Origin: Sphingomonadales bacterium Ga0077559 | Lineage (GTDB): Bacteria; Pseudomonadota; Alphaproteobacteria; Sphingomonadales; Sphingomonadaceae | Reading direction: 5' to 3' | NCBI GenBank assembly: GCA_001464315.1 | Contig: LNFK01000039.1 | Location: 1 to 64,000, forward strand | DNA length: 64,000 nucleotides | Shown: piece after piece, positions 25,730 through 32,981 of the stretch | Layout: each line of letters begins with the position of its first letter | Position numbering within the stretch: the stretch's first letter is position 1 | Notes under the pieces: model-generated | Told to the model about the DNA's origin: nothing | What the model saw: the letters and a program-made list of their open reading frames with translations, nothing else | Database searches by the model: none | Program-made: the position numbers and the translations under genes

Positions 25730-25906
25730 ATGGCACGTTTGACGCTTGATAAAGCCAACAAGAAAATCCTCGGCGTTTGCGCAGGACTTGCGAATTGGTC
25801 GGGAATGGACGCAATGATCGTTCGTCTGATTTTCGCTGCTGCAACATTGATTGGTTTTGGCTCACCGATCCTGATTTATATCTTGCTTGCGATGATATTG
25901 GATTGA
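25730..25906 (+). CDS. pspC: PspC domain protein
   Basis: A 58-residue protein that is almost entirely one PspC domain: ARLTLDKANKKILGVCAGLA, a WSGMDAMIVRLIF linker and a hydrophobic helix (FAAATLIGFGSPILIYILLAMIL). PspC proteins sit in the inner membrane and sense or respond to envelope stress. The E. coli protein is about twice as long and works with PspB and PspA; neither lies here, and this is the minimal single-domain form common in sphingomonads and other phyla. GGGAG lies eight to nine bases before the ATG. The two peptide genes and a sigma54-like promoter precede it. Confidence 0.9.
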   Translation: MARLTLDKANKKILGVCAGLANWSGMDAMIVRLIFAAATLIGFGSPILIYILLAMILD

Positions 25907-25978
25907 TCCGCATCAAAGCTTTTTACTTGCCTCCTGCTGTAAAATGCCGGCAGAGTTATTGCAGGGCAGGAGCATGTG

Positions 25979-26302
25979 GTGAGCGACAATGGATCTCAAT
26001 ATTTTTCGCGTGAGTTCCGGCGTGATGCGGTAAGCATCCCGGCCGATATCCGCGAAAAAGGAGCCGGCAGGCAGAAAGTATCGGTTATCGATCTTTCGCG
26101 TTCAGGCTTTCGCATGCACTGTATTTTCCTGATTCCGGACGATCGCACCGTCTTCTTGACCATGCAGGGGTTGGAATCGCTCGAAGCCCGGATCGCATGG
26201 CATGAGGACGACTATTATGGCTGCGAATTCAGGCAGAAACTTCACGAAGCGGTTTACGATCATATCATTCGTACGCACCCAACGTTAAGAGGCCGTCTCT
26301 GA
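25979..26302 (+). CDS. PilZ domain protein 1
   Basis: A 107-residue protein consisting of a single PilZ domain, the cyclic-di-GMP binding fold. The two binding motifs are present: RxxxR in SREFRRDAVSI and D-x-S-x-x-G in VIDLSRSGFRMHC. The end, YYGCEFRQKLHEAVYDHII, is the typical last strand and helix. The start is a GTG; 25979 is preferred over 25976 because AGGAG (25968-25972) is then six bases away. It is paralogous to the PilZ protein at 26963 (DLSR-GFR, L-ARVAW, YYGCEF, HPTL). Its stop overlaps the probable CTG start of the nuclease-like gene. Confidence 0.85.
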   Translation: MSDNGSQYFSREFRRDAVSIPADIREKGAGRQKVSVIDLSRSGFRMHCIFLIPDDRTVFLTMQGLESLEARIAWHEDDYYGCEFRQKLHEAVYDHIIRTHPTLRGRL

Positions 26303-26886
26303 TACGCTTTCCGGAAAGTAATGTCCGTTACCCCACCGCAGCAGGATCATTTGTTCGCCGCTTCCTGAGACTATCGGGCTGGCTGACGTTCTGGGCAATC
26401 GCCGCCATGGCGGTATTTTTAATAGATGAATGGACTGACCCACCGCGAATGATATCTTCGACAAACGCTAAATTCACTGTCGCCGATGGCGACAGCTTAG
26501 CCTTTGGTTCGAAAAAAATCCGCCTCGATTGCATAGATGCACCCAAATATCACCAGTCTTGCAATCACCGTTCGGCCGTCCTTTGGGAATGCGGCAAGGC
26601 TGTGCGTGCTTCGTTGGAGCAGATGCTCCGACCACCCGGACTTACCTGCCTGACCGATGCGGCGGACCAATTTGGTCGGTTGATTGCTATGTGCTCAACT
26701 TCGGCGATACCCTATATTGGGGCCGCACACGTCAACGCCGGTATGGCCGTTTCTCACGAATATTTCGGCGTGAGAAACTATGCAGATGAAGAGGATAGCG
26801 CAAAAACATCAAAGCGGGGCATTTGGGCTGGGACATTCGTTCGTCCGTCGGAATGGCGAGAAACGGCGGGGTCCGGCCTATCTTAA
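26299..26886 (+). CDS. Membrane-anchored thermonuclease-like (SNase) protein, probable CTG start
   Basis: The first ATG in frame is 26407, but it falls inside a hydrophobic helix (SGWLTFWAIAAMAVFLIDEW). The frame stays open upstream with no stop and no ATG, GTG or TTG to at least 26221. A CTG at 26299 has AAGAGG six bases before it and overlaps the PilZ stop as CTGA, giving a 195-residue protein with a complete membrane anchor near residues 25-45. The SNase fold is visible: FTVADGDSLAFGSKKIRLDCIDAP, ECGKAVRASLEQ, DQFGRLIAMC and KTSKRGIWAGTFVRPSEWR. In DTPE of staphylococcal nuclease the Glu is catalytic; here the sequence is DAPK, so hydrolysis is doubtful, although both arginine positions are kept. 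Confidence 0.7.
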   Translation: MIRFPESNVRYPTAAGSFVRRFLRLSGWLTFWAIAAMAVFLIDEWTDPPRMISSTNAKFTVADGDSLAFGSKKIRLDCIDAPKYHQSCNHRSAVLWECGKAVRASLEQMLRPPGLTCLTDAADQFGRLIAMCSTSAIPYIGAAHVNAGMAVSHEYFGVRNYADEEDSAKTSKRGIWAGTFVRPSEWRETAGSGLS

Positions 26887-26962
26887 TACGTATATGCGTG
26901 GAACATAGCGACCCCGCGAGGACTTGATACGACCATATAAAAAGGTCGCATCGGAAAAATAT

Positions 26963-27298
26963 ATGGCTTCCAAGTTTGAAGAGCCAGAATGGGAACTTGC
27001 AAAGAATAAACGCAAGTCGTTGCGCAATGCCGTGACGATCAAAGCGGATTTGCTCATTTCCTCAGGTCCACGTTTTAAAGTTTCGGTGAATGATTTGTCA
27101 CGAACAGGTTTCCGTATCGAAACGGGCAATTACATTCCGGTTGGCAGCAAGGTGTATTTAAGCATGCCTGGCATGCAGAGTTTGCAGGCGCGGGTCGCCT
27201 GGCAGGATATCGTCTATTACGGCTGTGAATTTACTAACCCGCTGCACGAATCGATTTTCGAACATATCGCTAAACAACACCCGACGCTGGTGAGTTAA
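26963..27298 (+). CDS. PilZ domain protein 2
   Basis: A 111-residue single PilZ domain protein. RxxxR is in KNKRKSLRNAVTI and the second motif is VNDLSRTGFRIETG, so cyclic-di-GMP binding is plausible. VYLSMPGMQSLQARVAWQD and YYGCEFTNPLHESIFEHIA match PilZ protein 1, so the two are tandem paralogues separated by the nuclease-like gene. The open frame begins at a TTG at 26924, but MASKFEEPEWELAK from the ATG at 26963 is the better start. The stop lies in the loop of a terminator hairpin. Confidence 0.85.
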   Translation: MASKFEEPEWELAKNKRKSLRNAVTIKADLLISSGPRFKVSVNDLSRTGFRIETGNYIPVGSKVYLSMPGMQSLQARVAWQDIVYYGCEFTNPLHESIFEHIAKQHPTLVS

Positions 27299-27315
27299 TT
27301 ATCCAGCGTGTTTTT
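27284..27315 (+). terminator. Rho-independent terminator at the PilZ/FabH convergent junction
   Basis: ACGCTGG (27284-27290) and CCAGCGT (27303-27309) form a perfect 7-bp stem with a 12-base loop, followed by G and five Ts on the plus strand. The hairpin overlaps both stop codons of the convergent genes. Confidence 0.6.
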
Positions 27316-28441
27316 GGACAAAAACGCAGCCTGCGGAATAGCCCGCGCCAAATGAGCAAATCAGGCCGATATCGCCTGTCGCCAAATCCTCATTATGTTT
27401 GTGGAATGCGATAATCGATCCAGCGCTCGACGTATTTGCATAGGTATCAAGCACGGTCGGGCTTTCATCGTCGGAGGCTTCGTGGCCGAGTACTTTATGC
27501 GCGATAAGCCTGTTCATCCCGGTATTGGCCTGATGCAGCCACATCCGCCGCAGATCGGCACCCGACAGGCCAAGGCTTTCGGCATGTTCGAGGATCATCT
27601 GACCGACCATCGGCACGACTTCTTTGAAGACTTTGCGGCCTTCTTGAACGAACAATTTGTCGTTGCGCGGGCCGCTTTGATCGATCGGCCCATCGCCATG
27701 CGCACGGTTGAGGAATCCAAAATTATTCCGAATATTGTTCGAAAATTGCGTTTTAAGACGGGTGCCGAGAATTTCCCAATGATTGGCCGGGGCTATGTCC
27801 TTGGCTTCAACCAGTATGGCAGTTGCGACGTCTCCGAAGATAAAATGGCTGTCACGGTCGCGCCAGTTCAGATGGCCCGAAGTGATCTCGGGATTTACCA
27901 CCAAAACCGACTTCGCATTGCCGCTGCGGATATAATCGGCGGCGGTCTGGATGCCAAACGTTGCAGACGAGCACGCCACGTTCATATCAAACCCGAAGCC
28001 GCGCTCCATGCCAAGCTCATGCTGTATTTCCACTGCCATCGCCGGGTAACCGCGCTGCATATTGGAAGCGGCGCATAACACCGCATCGACTTCGGCAATG
28101 TCACGGCCGGCGCGCGCCAAAGCATCACGGCACGCCGCAACGCCGATTTCTGCCATCAAGGATATTTGATCATTCGGTCGCTCCGGGTAGCGCGGTTCCA
28201 TGATGCCGGGATCGAGGATCGCCGCCTTGTCCATCACATGCCGCGACTTAATGCCGCTGGCCTTTTCGACAAATTCAACAGAGCTGTGCGTCAGCGGCTC
28301 CACCTCGGGATTGGCGGCATTATACCGGTCGGCATAAGCGTTAAAGCTCGCAACCAGTTCTTCATTGCTGATGGTATCGGGCGGTGTGAATAGGCCAGTT
28401 GAGGATATAACCGGTATTGCAGCTTGGCCGCTTTGCGACAT
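27299..28441 (-). CDS. Beta-ketoacyl-ACP synthase III-like (FabH paralogue)
   Basis: A 380-residue thiolase-fold condensing enzyme. The catalytic Cys is in FDMNVACSSATFGIQTA, the His in MWLHQANTGMNRLIAHKV and the Asn in LDTYANTSSAGSIIAFHK. At 380 residues it is longer than housekeeping FabH (about 320) because of an N-terminal insertion around NAANPEVEPLTHSSVEF, so it is probably a paralogue with another acyl substrate. In-frame ATGs exist at 28516 and 28471; 28441 is chosen because GGGAAAAATC precedes it. It is divergent from an acyltransferase gene, and a joint role in an unusual lipid is possible but not shown. Confidence 0.85.
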   Translation of the reverse strand: MSQSGQAAIPVISSTGLFTPPDTISNEELVASFNAYADRYNAANPEVEPLTHSSVEFVEKASGIKSRHVMDKAAILDPGIMEPRYPERPNDQISLMAEIGVAACRDALARAGRDIAEVDAVLCAASNMQRGYPAMAVEIQHELGMERGFGFDMNVACSSATFGIQTAADYIRSGNAKSVLVVNPEITSGHLNWRDRDSHFIFGDVATAILVEAKDIAPANHWEILGTRLKTQFSNNIRNNFGFLNRAHGDGPIDQSGPRNDKLFVQEGRKVFKEVVPMVGQMILEHAESLGLSGADLRRMWLHQANTGMNRLIAHKVLGHEASDDESPTVLDTYANTSSAGSIIAFHKHNEDLATGDIGLICSFGAGYSAGCVFVQKHAG

Positions 28442-28560
28442 GATTTTTCCCGCATCTGTTATGGATTGCATTTTGGTGCCTAGCGCCTGCGTATCTGTGA
28501 AACAAGCCGTTTGCACTGCAATGTAACCTCGCTAAGCACGGCAACAGGGAGAGGGCAAAT

Positions 28561-29166
28561 ATGTCATTGGAAGAGCGTAAACCAAGCCTGTTGTCGCGCA
28601 TGTTTCGCCGCGCATTGGTTGGAATTTATAAGCGGCACGGGTGGCGCGCGCACGGAGCCGTGCCAAAGCCGCGCAAATTTGTGCTGATCGCAGCGCCGCA
28701 TACTAGCAATTGGGATTTCGTCTATTTTCTTGGGCTGACCGACGACCTGGGGATCAAGCCGCATTTTATGGCAAAAACGTCATTATTCCGATGGCCCTTT
28801 ACAAATTTCATGCTGGATATGGGTGGCGTTCCAGTCGATCGGTCATCCAACAAGAATTACGTCCAGCAAATGATTGACGAATTCAATCGCCGTAAGGAAT
28901 TCATGCTGACGATAGCGCCTGAAGGCACGCGTGGATCGGTCAAGGCTTGGAAAACCGGTTTCTATCACATCGCTATAGGAGCAGGCGTGCCATTGGTCGT
29001 GGGGATGATGGACTATGCATCCCGATCAGGCGGACTTGGTCCGGCAATTTGGCCGACGGGTGACTATGTTGCAGATATGAAAAAAATCGCTGAAATCTAT
29101 GCTACGGTAACGCCGAAACATCCCGCCAAAGGGATGACCGATGTTATTGCAAAGGAAGAAACATGA
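28561..29166 (+). CDS. PlsC-like lysophospholipid acyltransferase
   Basis: A 201-residue short acyltransferase of the PlsC family. The catalytic HxxxxD motif is IAAPHTSNWDFVYF and the phosphate-binding motif is IAPEGTRGSVKAWKTGFYHIA. There is no full membrane span except the hydrophobic stretch GAGVPLVVGMMDYA, so it may be peripheral. It would transfer an acyl group to a lysolipid or other hydroxyl acceptor. GGGAGAGGG gives a strong ribosome site. The stop overlaps the next gene's ATG by four bases, so it is coupled to the DUF1295 membrane enzyme. Confidence 0.85.
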   Translation: MSLEERKPSLLSRMFRRALVGIYKRHGWRAHGAVPKPRKFVLIAAPHTSNWDFVYFLGLTDDLGIKPHFMAKTSLFRWPFTNFMLDMGGVPVDRSSNKNYVQQMIDEFNRRKEFMLTIAPEGTRGSVKAWKTGFYHIAIGAGVPLVVGMMDYASRSGGLGPAIWPTGDYVADMKKIAEIYATVTPKHPAKGMTDVIAKEET

Positions 29167-29972
29167 CGCTGGTCTGGACAACTTTGATGATCAATGCCGC
29201 CGCGTTGTTGGCGGTCATTTTCCTTTTATGGGCATATTCGGTCAGAATTCGTGACGTATCGTTCATCGACGCTTTCTGGGCGTTCGGCATGGTGCTCCTC
29301 GCTTGGGCGACTTGGGCTCAGTCGGGACAACCGGGTGCTCGCTCGCATCTGCTGCTCGGCCTGACGACCATATGGGGATTGCGGCTTTCATGGCATTTGT
29401 GGACCCGTTGGCAAGCGCACGGCGAAGATCCGCGTTACACTAAAATCATGGCCACTAGGATGGAAAAAAAGGGCTGGAGCTGGTCCAAAACGTCTTTGCT
29501 ATCCGTATTCCTAACTCAAGCGCCTCTGCTGTTTATAACCTGTTTGCCGGCACAGCTCGGGATATGGGCAAGCGATGGCGGACGGACGGTGATTGGTCCA
29601 TTGGGTGCCGCCGGTGCATTGATTGCCATCATCGGCATACTGTTTGAAACATTAGGCGATGCGCAGCTCAACGCTTTCCGTGCCAATCCTGCGAACAAAG
29701 GCAAAGTGCTCGACACAGGGCTCTGGCGTTACACTCGACATCCCAACTATTTTGGCGATGCGTGTACCTGGTGGGGTATCTGGCTCGTGGCGGCGGAAAC
29801 CGGGCTTCCTGGTTGGATCAGCATTATCGGACCGATTTTCCTGACTTTCACTTTGACTAAATGGTCGGGTAAGCCGTTGCTTGAGTATGGCATGAAAAAG
29901 ACCCGACCAGAATATGCCACTTATGTCGCGCGGACTTCGGGCTTTTTTCCCTGGCCGCCCAAAAACGGCTGA
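29163..29972 (+). CDS. DUF1295 / steroid 5-alpha-reductase-like membrane protein
   Basis: A 269-residue integral membrane protein with about six hydrophobic segments. The C-terminal NADPH-binding pattern of the DUF1295/isoprenylcysteine methyltransferase-like superfamily is clear: NKGKVLDTGLWRYTRHPNYFGDA, then WWGIWLVAAETG, and LTKWSGKPLLEYGMKKTRPEYATYVARTSGFFPWPPK, read in parts. Relatives reduce double bonds or methylate lipids; the exact reaction is unknown. It overlaps the acyltransferase by four bases and is convergent with the P450 gene, whose stop directly abuts it. Confidence 0.87.
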   Translation: MTLVWTTLMINAAALLAVIFLLWAYSVRIRDVSFIDAFWAFGMVLLAWATWAQSGQPGARSHLLLGLTTIWGLRLSWHLWTRWQAHGEDPRYTKIMATRMEKKGWSWSKTSLLSVFLTQAPLLFITCLPAQLGIWASDGGRTVIGPLGAAGALIAIIGILFETLGDAQLNAFRANPANKGKVLDTGLWRYTRHPNYFGDACTWWGIWLVAAETGLPGWISIIGPIFLTFTLTKWSGKPLLEYGMKKTRPEYATYVARTSGFFPWPPKNG

Positions 29973-31193
29973 TTACTTCACCAGCCAGATTTCGCCGTAG
30001 CCGTTAAATGCCGGCGCAATCTTGTGTTTAACCTCGCGTTCGGGCGCGAAGGCTAGGTTGGGAAAACGATCGAATAGCATCGGCAGCGCAATCTTCGCCT
30101 GCACTTTGCCCAAGCCAGCCCCCAGACAATAATGCGCGCCGCCGCCGAAGGCAAAGTGTTTGATGTCTTGGCGAGTGATGTCGAATTTCTGCGGGTCTGG
30201 GTTGAGTGCAGGGTCGTAATGGGCTCCGAAGAGCGATAGGTGGATTGTTTCACCCTTTTTTACAACTTTATCAACAAGGTGCATTTCTTCAGGCGCGGTA
30301 CGTAGCGCTTGGGCGACGGGCGGTTCGACTCGCAATATTTCATCGAGCGCGTTGTCGATGAGCAACGGGTCAGCCTTCAGCTTGGCCAACTGGTCGGGGT
30401 TTTTCAGAAACTGCACAATCCCGCTGCCGATCATGTCGGTCGTGGTGCTGTTTCCCGCAATCAACAAAAGCCGGATTAGCAACACGATATCAGTGGTGGT
30501 TAGCGTATCGCCCTCCTCCTCGGCACGCGCCAGCCGGCTGATCAAATCCTCGTCCGTATTGCCGCGGCGCTTTTCAACCTCGACCGCCAGATAGTCGGCC
30601 AATGTCGTAGTCGATTCCTCGTACAACGCGGTCTGCTCGAGCGTTCTAAACGGATTGAGCGCTTGCATGCAGCCCAAGGACCAGCGCCTGAAATCCTTGC
30701 GATCGGCGGCATTCACCCCTAGCAACTCGGCCATCACTGTGGTCGGCAGCGGCGAGCCGAACAGTTGCACGAAATCAAACTCGCCCTCGACCGCTTCGAT
30801 ATCGTCGGCCAAATCCTTCGCGATTTCATGGATGCGCGGCGTCAGTGCATCGACCGAACGCTTGTTGAACGCTTTTAACACCAGATTGCGTTGCCGCGCA
30901 TGGTCGGGGTCATCGAGCATCAGCAACGACAATTCCTTGCTATTCTGCCCATACAGCGTCTTGGTGAACGTACCGTCATTCGCCTTGGCAGGGTCAACCA
31001 CTAGGTGCCGGTTTTTGACCAACGCCTCGACCTCGCTCCCGCGTGTAAAGAAATAGCGATTGAGTTGCTGGTCATGATGCACTGGATCAGCATCGCGTAA
31101 CCGGCCCAGTGGCTCCCACGGCGTTTCGCGATACACCGGATCGAGCGCCGAAAGCTGATAGCCGGTTGGTAACGGAAGCGTATCTTCTGACAT
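29973..31193 (-). CDS. Cytochrome P450
   Basis: A 406-residue soluble bacterial P450. The heme-ligand loop is HFAFGGGAHYCLGAGLGKVQ, the I-helix oxygen-binding motif is LLIAGNSTTTDMIGSG, and ExxR lies in ALDEILRVEPPVAQALR. A C-helix region LMLDDPDHARQRNLVLKAF is also typical of class I P450s using ferredoxin partners; no ferredoxin or reductase gene adjoins it. The open frame runs to 31253, but MSEDTLPLPTGYQLS from the ATG at 31193 is the natural start. The substrate cannot be inferred; CYP family numbering needs alignment. Confidence 0.92.
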   Translation of the reverse strand: MSEDTLPLPTGYQLSALDPVYRETPWEPLGRLRDADPVHHDQQLNRYFFTRGSEVEALVKNRHLVVDPAKANDGTFTKTLYGQNSKELSLLMLDDPDHARQRNLVLKAFNKRSVDALTPRIHEIAKDLADDIEAVEGEFDFVQLFGSPLPTTVMAELLGVNAADRKDFRRWSLGCMQALNPFRTLEQTALYEESTTTLADYLAVEVEKRRGNTDEDLISRLARAEEEGDTLTTTDIVLLIRLLLIAGNSTTTDMIGSGIVQFLKNPDQLAKLKADPLLIDNALDEILRVEPPVAQALRTAPEEMHLVDKVVKKGETIHLSLFGAHYDPALNPDPQKFDITRQDIKHFAFGGGAHYCLGAGLGKVQAKIALPMLFDRFPNLAFAPEREVKHKIAPAFNGYGEIWLVK

Positions 31194-31268
31194 CCAAAGT
31201 CCCCACAAACTCAAATCGATACGGCCTGATAGGCAATCGCTGCCAGCTTGCAAGATGTTGGCTGCGTG

Positions 31269-31694
31269 TCAGGCCAGTCTGGCGGCAAATTTCTGTGGAG
31301 CGGGAGTAAGGTCGGCAAGCGAATATTGGTCCAGTCTCGCCATGAAATCGCCCAATGCAGTCGCAAGCGCACCTTGCAGACCGCAAACGCCGGTAACCGG
31401 ACACTGGTTGTTGACCCGGTCGAAACATTCAACGAATCCGCCGACCGGCTCGATCGAACGAACGACTGTCCCGACGATAATGGTTTCTGGCGCCTGAGCG
31501 AGTGTCAGCCCCCCTCCCCGTCCGCGCTTGGTCGTCACATAACCCAGCTCGGTAAGCTTCTGCGACACCTTCATCAGGTGATTGCGCGAAATACCATAAG
31601 CAGTGGCGATTTCATCGACCGAGGCTTGCGCCTGTTTCGCCGAAAGATACATCAAGATTCTTAGCGCATAGTCGGTGTGGACGTTCAATCTCAT
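31269..31694 (-). CDS. nsrR: Rrf2-family nitric-oxide sensor NsrR
   Basis: A 141-residue Rrf2 regulator. The N-terminus MRLNVHTDYALRILMYL and the winged helix VDEIATAYGISRNHLMKVSQKL, TKRGRGGGLTLAQAPE are NsrR-like. Three cysteines at about residues 90, 98 and 104 (VECFDRVNNQCPVTGVCGL) match the iron-sulfur ligands of NsrR rather than IscR. It should repress genes until NO destroys its cluster. It is divergent from a truncated haemoglobin gene, and the 17-bp palindrome at 31741 sits between them, so it probably controls that operon and perhaps itself. Confidence 0.88.
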   Translation of the reverse strand: MRLNVHTDYALRILMYLSAKQAQASVDEIATAYGISRNHLMKVSQKLTELGYVTTKRGRGGGLTLAQAPETIIVGTVVRSIEPVGGFVECFDRVNNQCPVTGVCGLQGALATALGDFMARLDQYSLADLTPAPQKFAARLA

Positions 31695-31740
31695 ATAACT
31701 GGTATATTATATATTGCTTTAAGGCGCAAATGACTTATAT

Positions 31741-31757
31741 AGGTATTTGAAATACCT
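31741..31757. promoter_or_regulatory. NsrR-type operator palindrome
   Basis: AGGTATTTGAAATACCT is a perfect 8-1-8 palindrome, in the style of Rrf2/NsrR sites. It lies 17 bp upstream of the haemoglobin ATG and 47 bp from the nsrR start. A possible -35 TTGCTT (31714-31719) and -10 TATATA (31736-31741) put the site at the transcription start, suitable for repression. Confidence 0.65.
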
Positions 31758-31773
31758 TTTATGAGTTTCGCCG

Positions 31774-32223
31774 ATGACCAATGCCCATGCAATTGCCGCA
31801 CGCGAGCACAAACAGACCGAAGCATTGAGCTTGGGAATTGACGATGCCTTCATCGCGACACTCGTCCAGAACTTTTACACTCGGATCAGGAGCGATGCGG
31901 AACTTGGTCCGATATTCGACGACCGCATAAAAGATTGGCCGAGCCATCTCGAGCGGATGAATACATTCTGGCGCTCGATCCTTTTCAAATCGGGCGAGTT
32001 TTCGGGCAACCCGATGATGAAGCATGTCGCGATACCGCGCATCGCGAAGCCGGATTTTTCGCGTTGGTTAAAGCTGTTTGGCGAAACGCTCGACGAAATG
32101 GGAGCGGTGTCAGCTGCTCGAAACCTCATTTTCAAACGAGCCGAGATGATTGCCGAAAGTCTGCTTTTGGGCATTTGCATTCACCGTGACGGCATCAGCC
32201 ATCCCCAGAAAATGAAAGGATAA
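31774..32223 (+). CDS. Group 3 truncated haemoglobin
   Basis: A 149-residue globin of the truncated 2-on-2, group 3 type. IDDAFIATLVQNFYTRIRSDAELGPIFDDRI and WPSHLERMNTFWRSILFKSGEFSGNPMMKHVAI (read in parts) contain the phenylalanine/tyrosine and tryptophan positions of the group, with the proximal His likely in MMKHVAI or the F-helix following. Members are linked to NO and reactive nitrogen resistance or microaerobic respiration, and the adjacent NsrR and palindrome support a nitrosative-stress role. Ribosome site is weak. It is the first of three closely spaced genes. Confidence 0.88.
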   Translation: MTNAHAIAAREHKQTEALSLGIDDAFIATLVQNFYTRIRSDAELGPIFDDRIKDWPSHLERMNTFWRSILFKSGEFSGNPMMKHVAIPRIAKPDFSRWLKLFGETLDEMGAVSAARNLIFKRAEMIAESLLLGICIHRDGISHPQKMKG

Positions 32224-32226
32224 ATC

Positions 32227-32673
32227 ATGCTGCAAGAAATTGATATGGCTGCAGTTACCCAGTTTTGCGAACAACCGCAATCTGTCCTGCCCGTTGAACA
32301 AGAGCCCCCGTTTCCCGTTCAGCCGGAAAAAACTGATCTCGAAATCCCGAATGGTATCTGGCTGACAATGTTTGCTTGCTATGCCGTGTTTTTCGGTGCG
32401 CTTTTGGCAGCAACGGGTCGGGAGACCGGCGCGGTGTTCATGATCGTTATCAGTGCTCTCTATGCTGTGGTTTACTTCGGAGTAGCGAGCGTTCTCTTCA
32501 CCCAGAACAAGCCAGCCAACCCGTCACTATTTGCCAAAGGTATCGGACCGCTGGTCACGAGTACCGGGCCGATGAGCAAAGGGTCGGTCGCTGGGCAGAT
32601 ACTGACGATCCCCTTGTGTCTTGCACTCTTCGCCATCGCCATCGCCATTTACCGTTCGATGATCTTCGGATGA
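32227..32673 (+). CDS. Three-span inner-membrane protein of unknown function
   Basis: A 148-residue protein. A soluble N-terminus of about 38 residues, rich in Glu and Pro, is followed by three hydrophobic segments (WLTMFACYAVFFGALLAA; VFMIVISALYAVVYFGVA; ILTIPLCLALFAIAIAIY). A polar cytoplasmic or periplasmic loop of about 35 residues separates the last two. I recognise no family. It starts three bases after the haemoglobin stop and its stop overlaps the DUF1971 ATG by three bases, so it is in the presumed NsrR-regulated operon. Confidence 0.75.
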   Translation: MLQEIDMAAVTQFCEQPQSVLPVEQEPPFPVQPEKTDLEIPNGIWLTMFACYAVFFGALLAATGRETGAVFMIVISALYAVVYFGVASVLFTQNKPANPSLFAKGIGPLVTSTGPMSKGSVAGQILTIPLCLALFAIAIAIYRSMIFG

Positions 32674-32963
32674 TCGGTGTGCCGACTTATTCACTTCCTG
32701 ACGATGTCGTCTGTTACCGGATTTTAGGCCCGTGGACCGACAGCGAGATACCGGCCGGCCTGCTGAAGCAACATCAACTTAAGGCGGGCAGTTGGGGCGA
32801 ACTGACGGTTGTTTCAGGAACTATCGAGTTTTGCTGGGATGAAGTGACTGGTGTTGAACCGATCTGTCTAGCGACAGGGCAACGGATTGTAATACCGCCA
32901 ACGGTTCCGCATCATTTGCAGATCATCGGAGATGCTGTTTTGGAGCTGCATTTCTACAAATAA
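32670..32963 (+). CDS. DUF1971 (TehB N-terminal-like cupin) protein
   Basis: A 97-residue single-domain cupin-like protein, too short for many ORF lists. MIGVPTYSLPDDVVCYRILGP, GSWGELTVVSGTIEFCWDEV and GQRIVIPPTVPHHLQIIGD are typical of the DUF1971 domain found alone or before the methyltransferase of TehB. The cupin-style His pair PHH suggests metal binding. Its start overlaps the membrane protein's stop (ATGA). DUF1971 genes are often near NsrR-regulated haemoglobin or nitric oxide genes, which supports a nitrosative-stress role. Confidence 0.8.
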   Translation: MIGVPTYSLPDDVVCYRILGPWTDSEIPAGLLKQHQLKAGSWGELTVVSGTIEFCWDEVTGVEPICLATGQRIVIPPTVPHHLQIIGDAVLELHFYK

Positions 32964-32981
32964 TCGGGTGTAAAAAAGATC

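Noticed and set aside
26321-26368. ATG at 26321 as start of the SNase-like gene
   Set aside because: It is out of frame with the nuclease domain and meets a stop after 15 codons.
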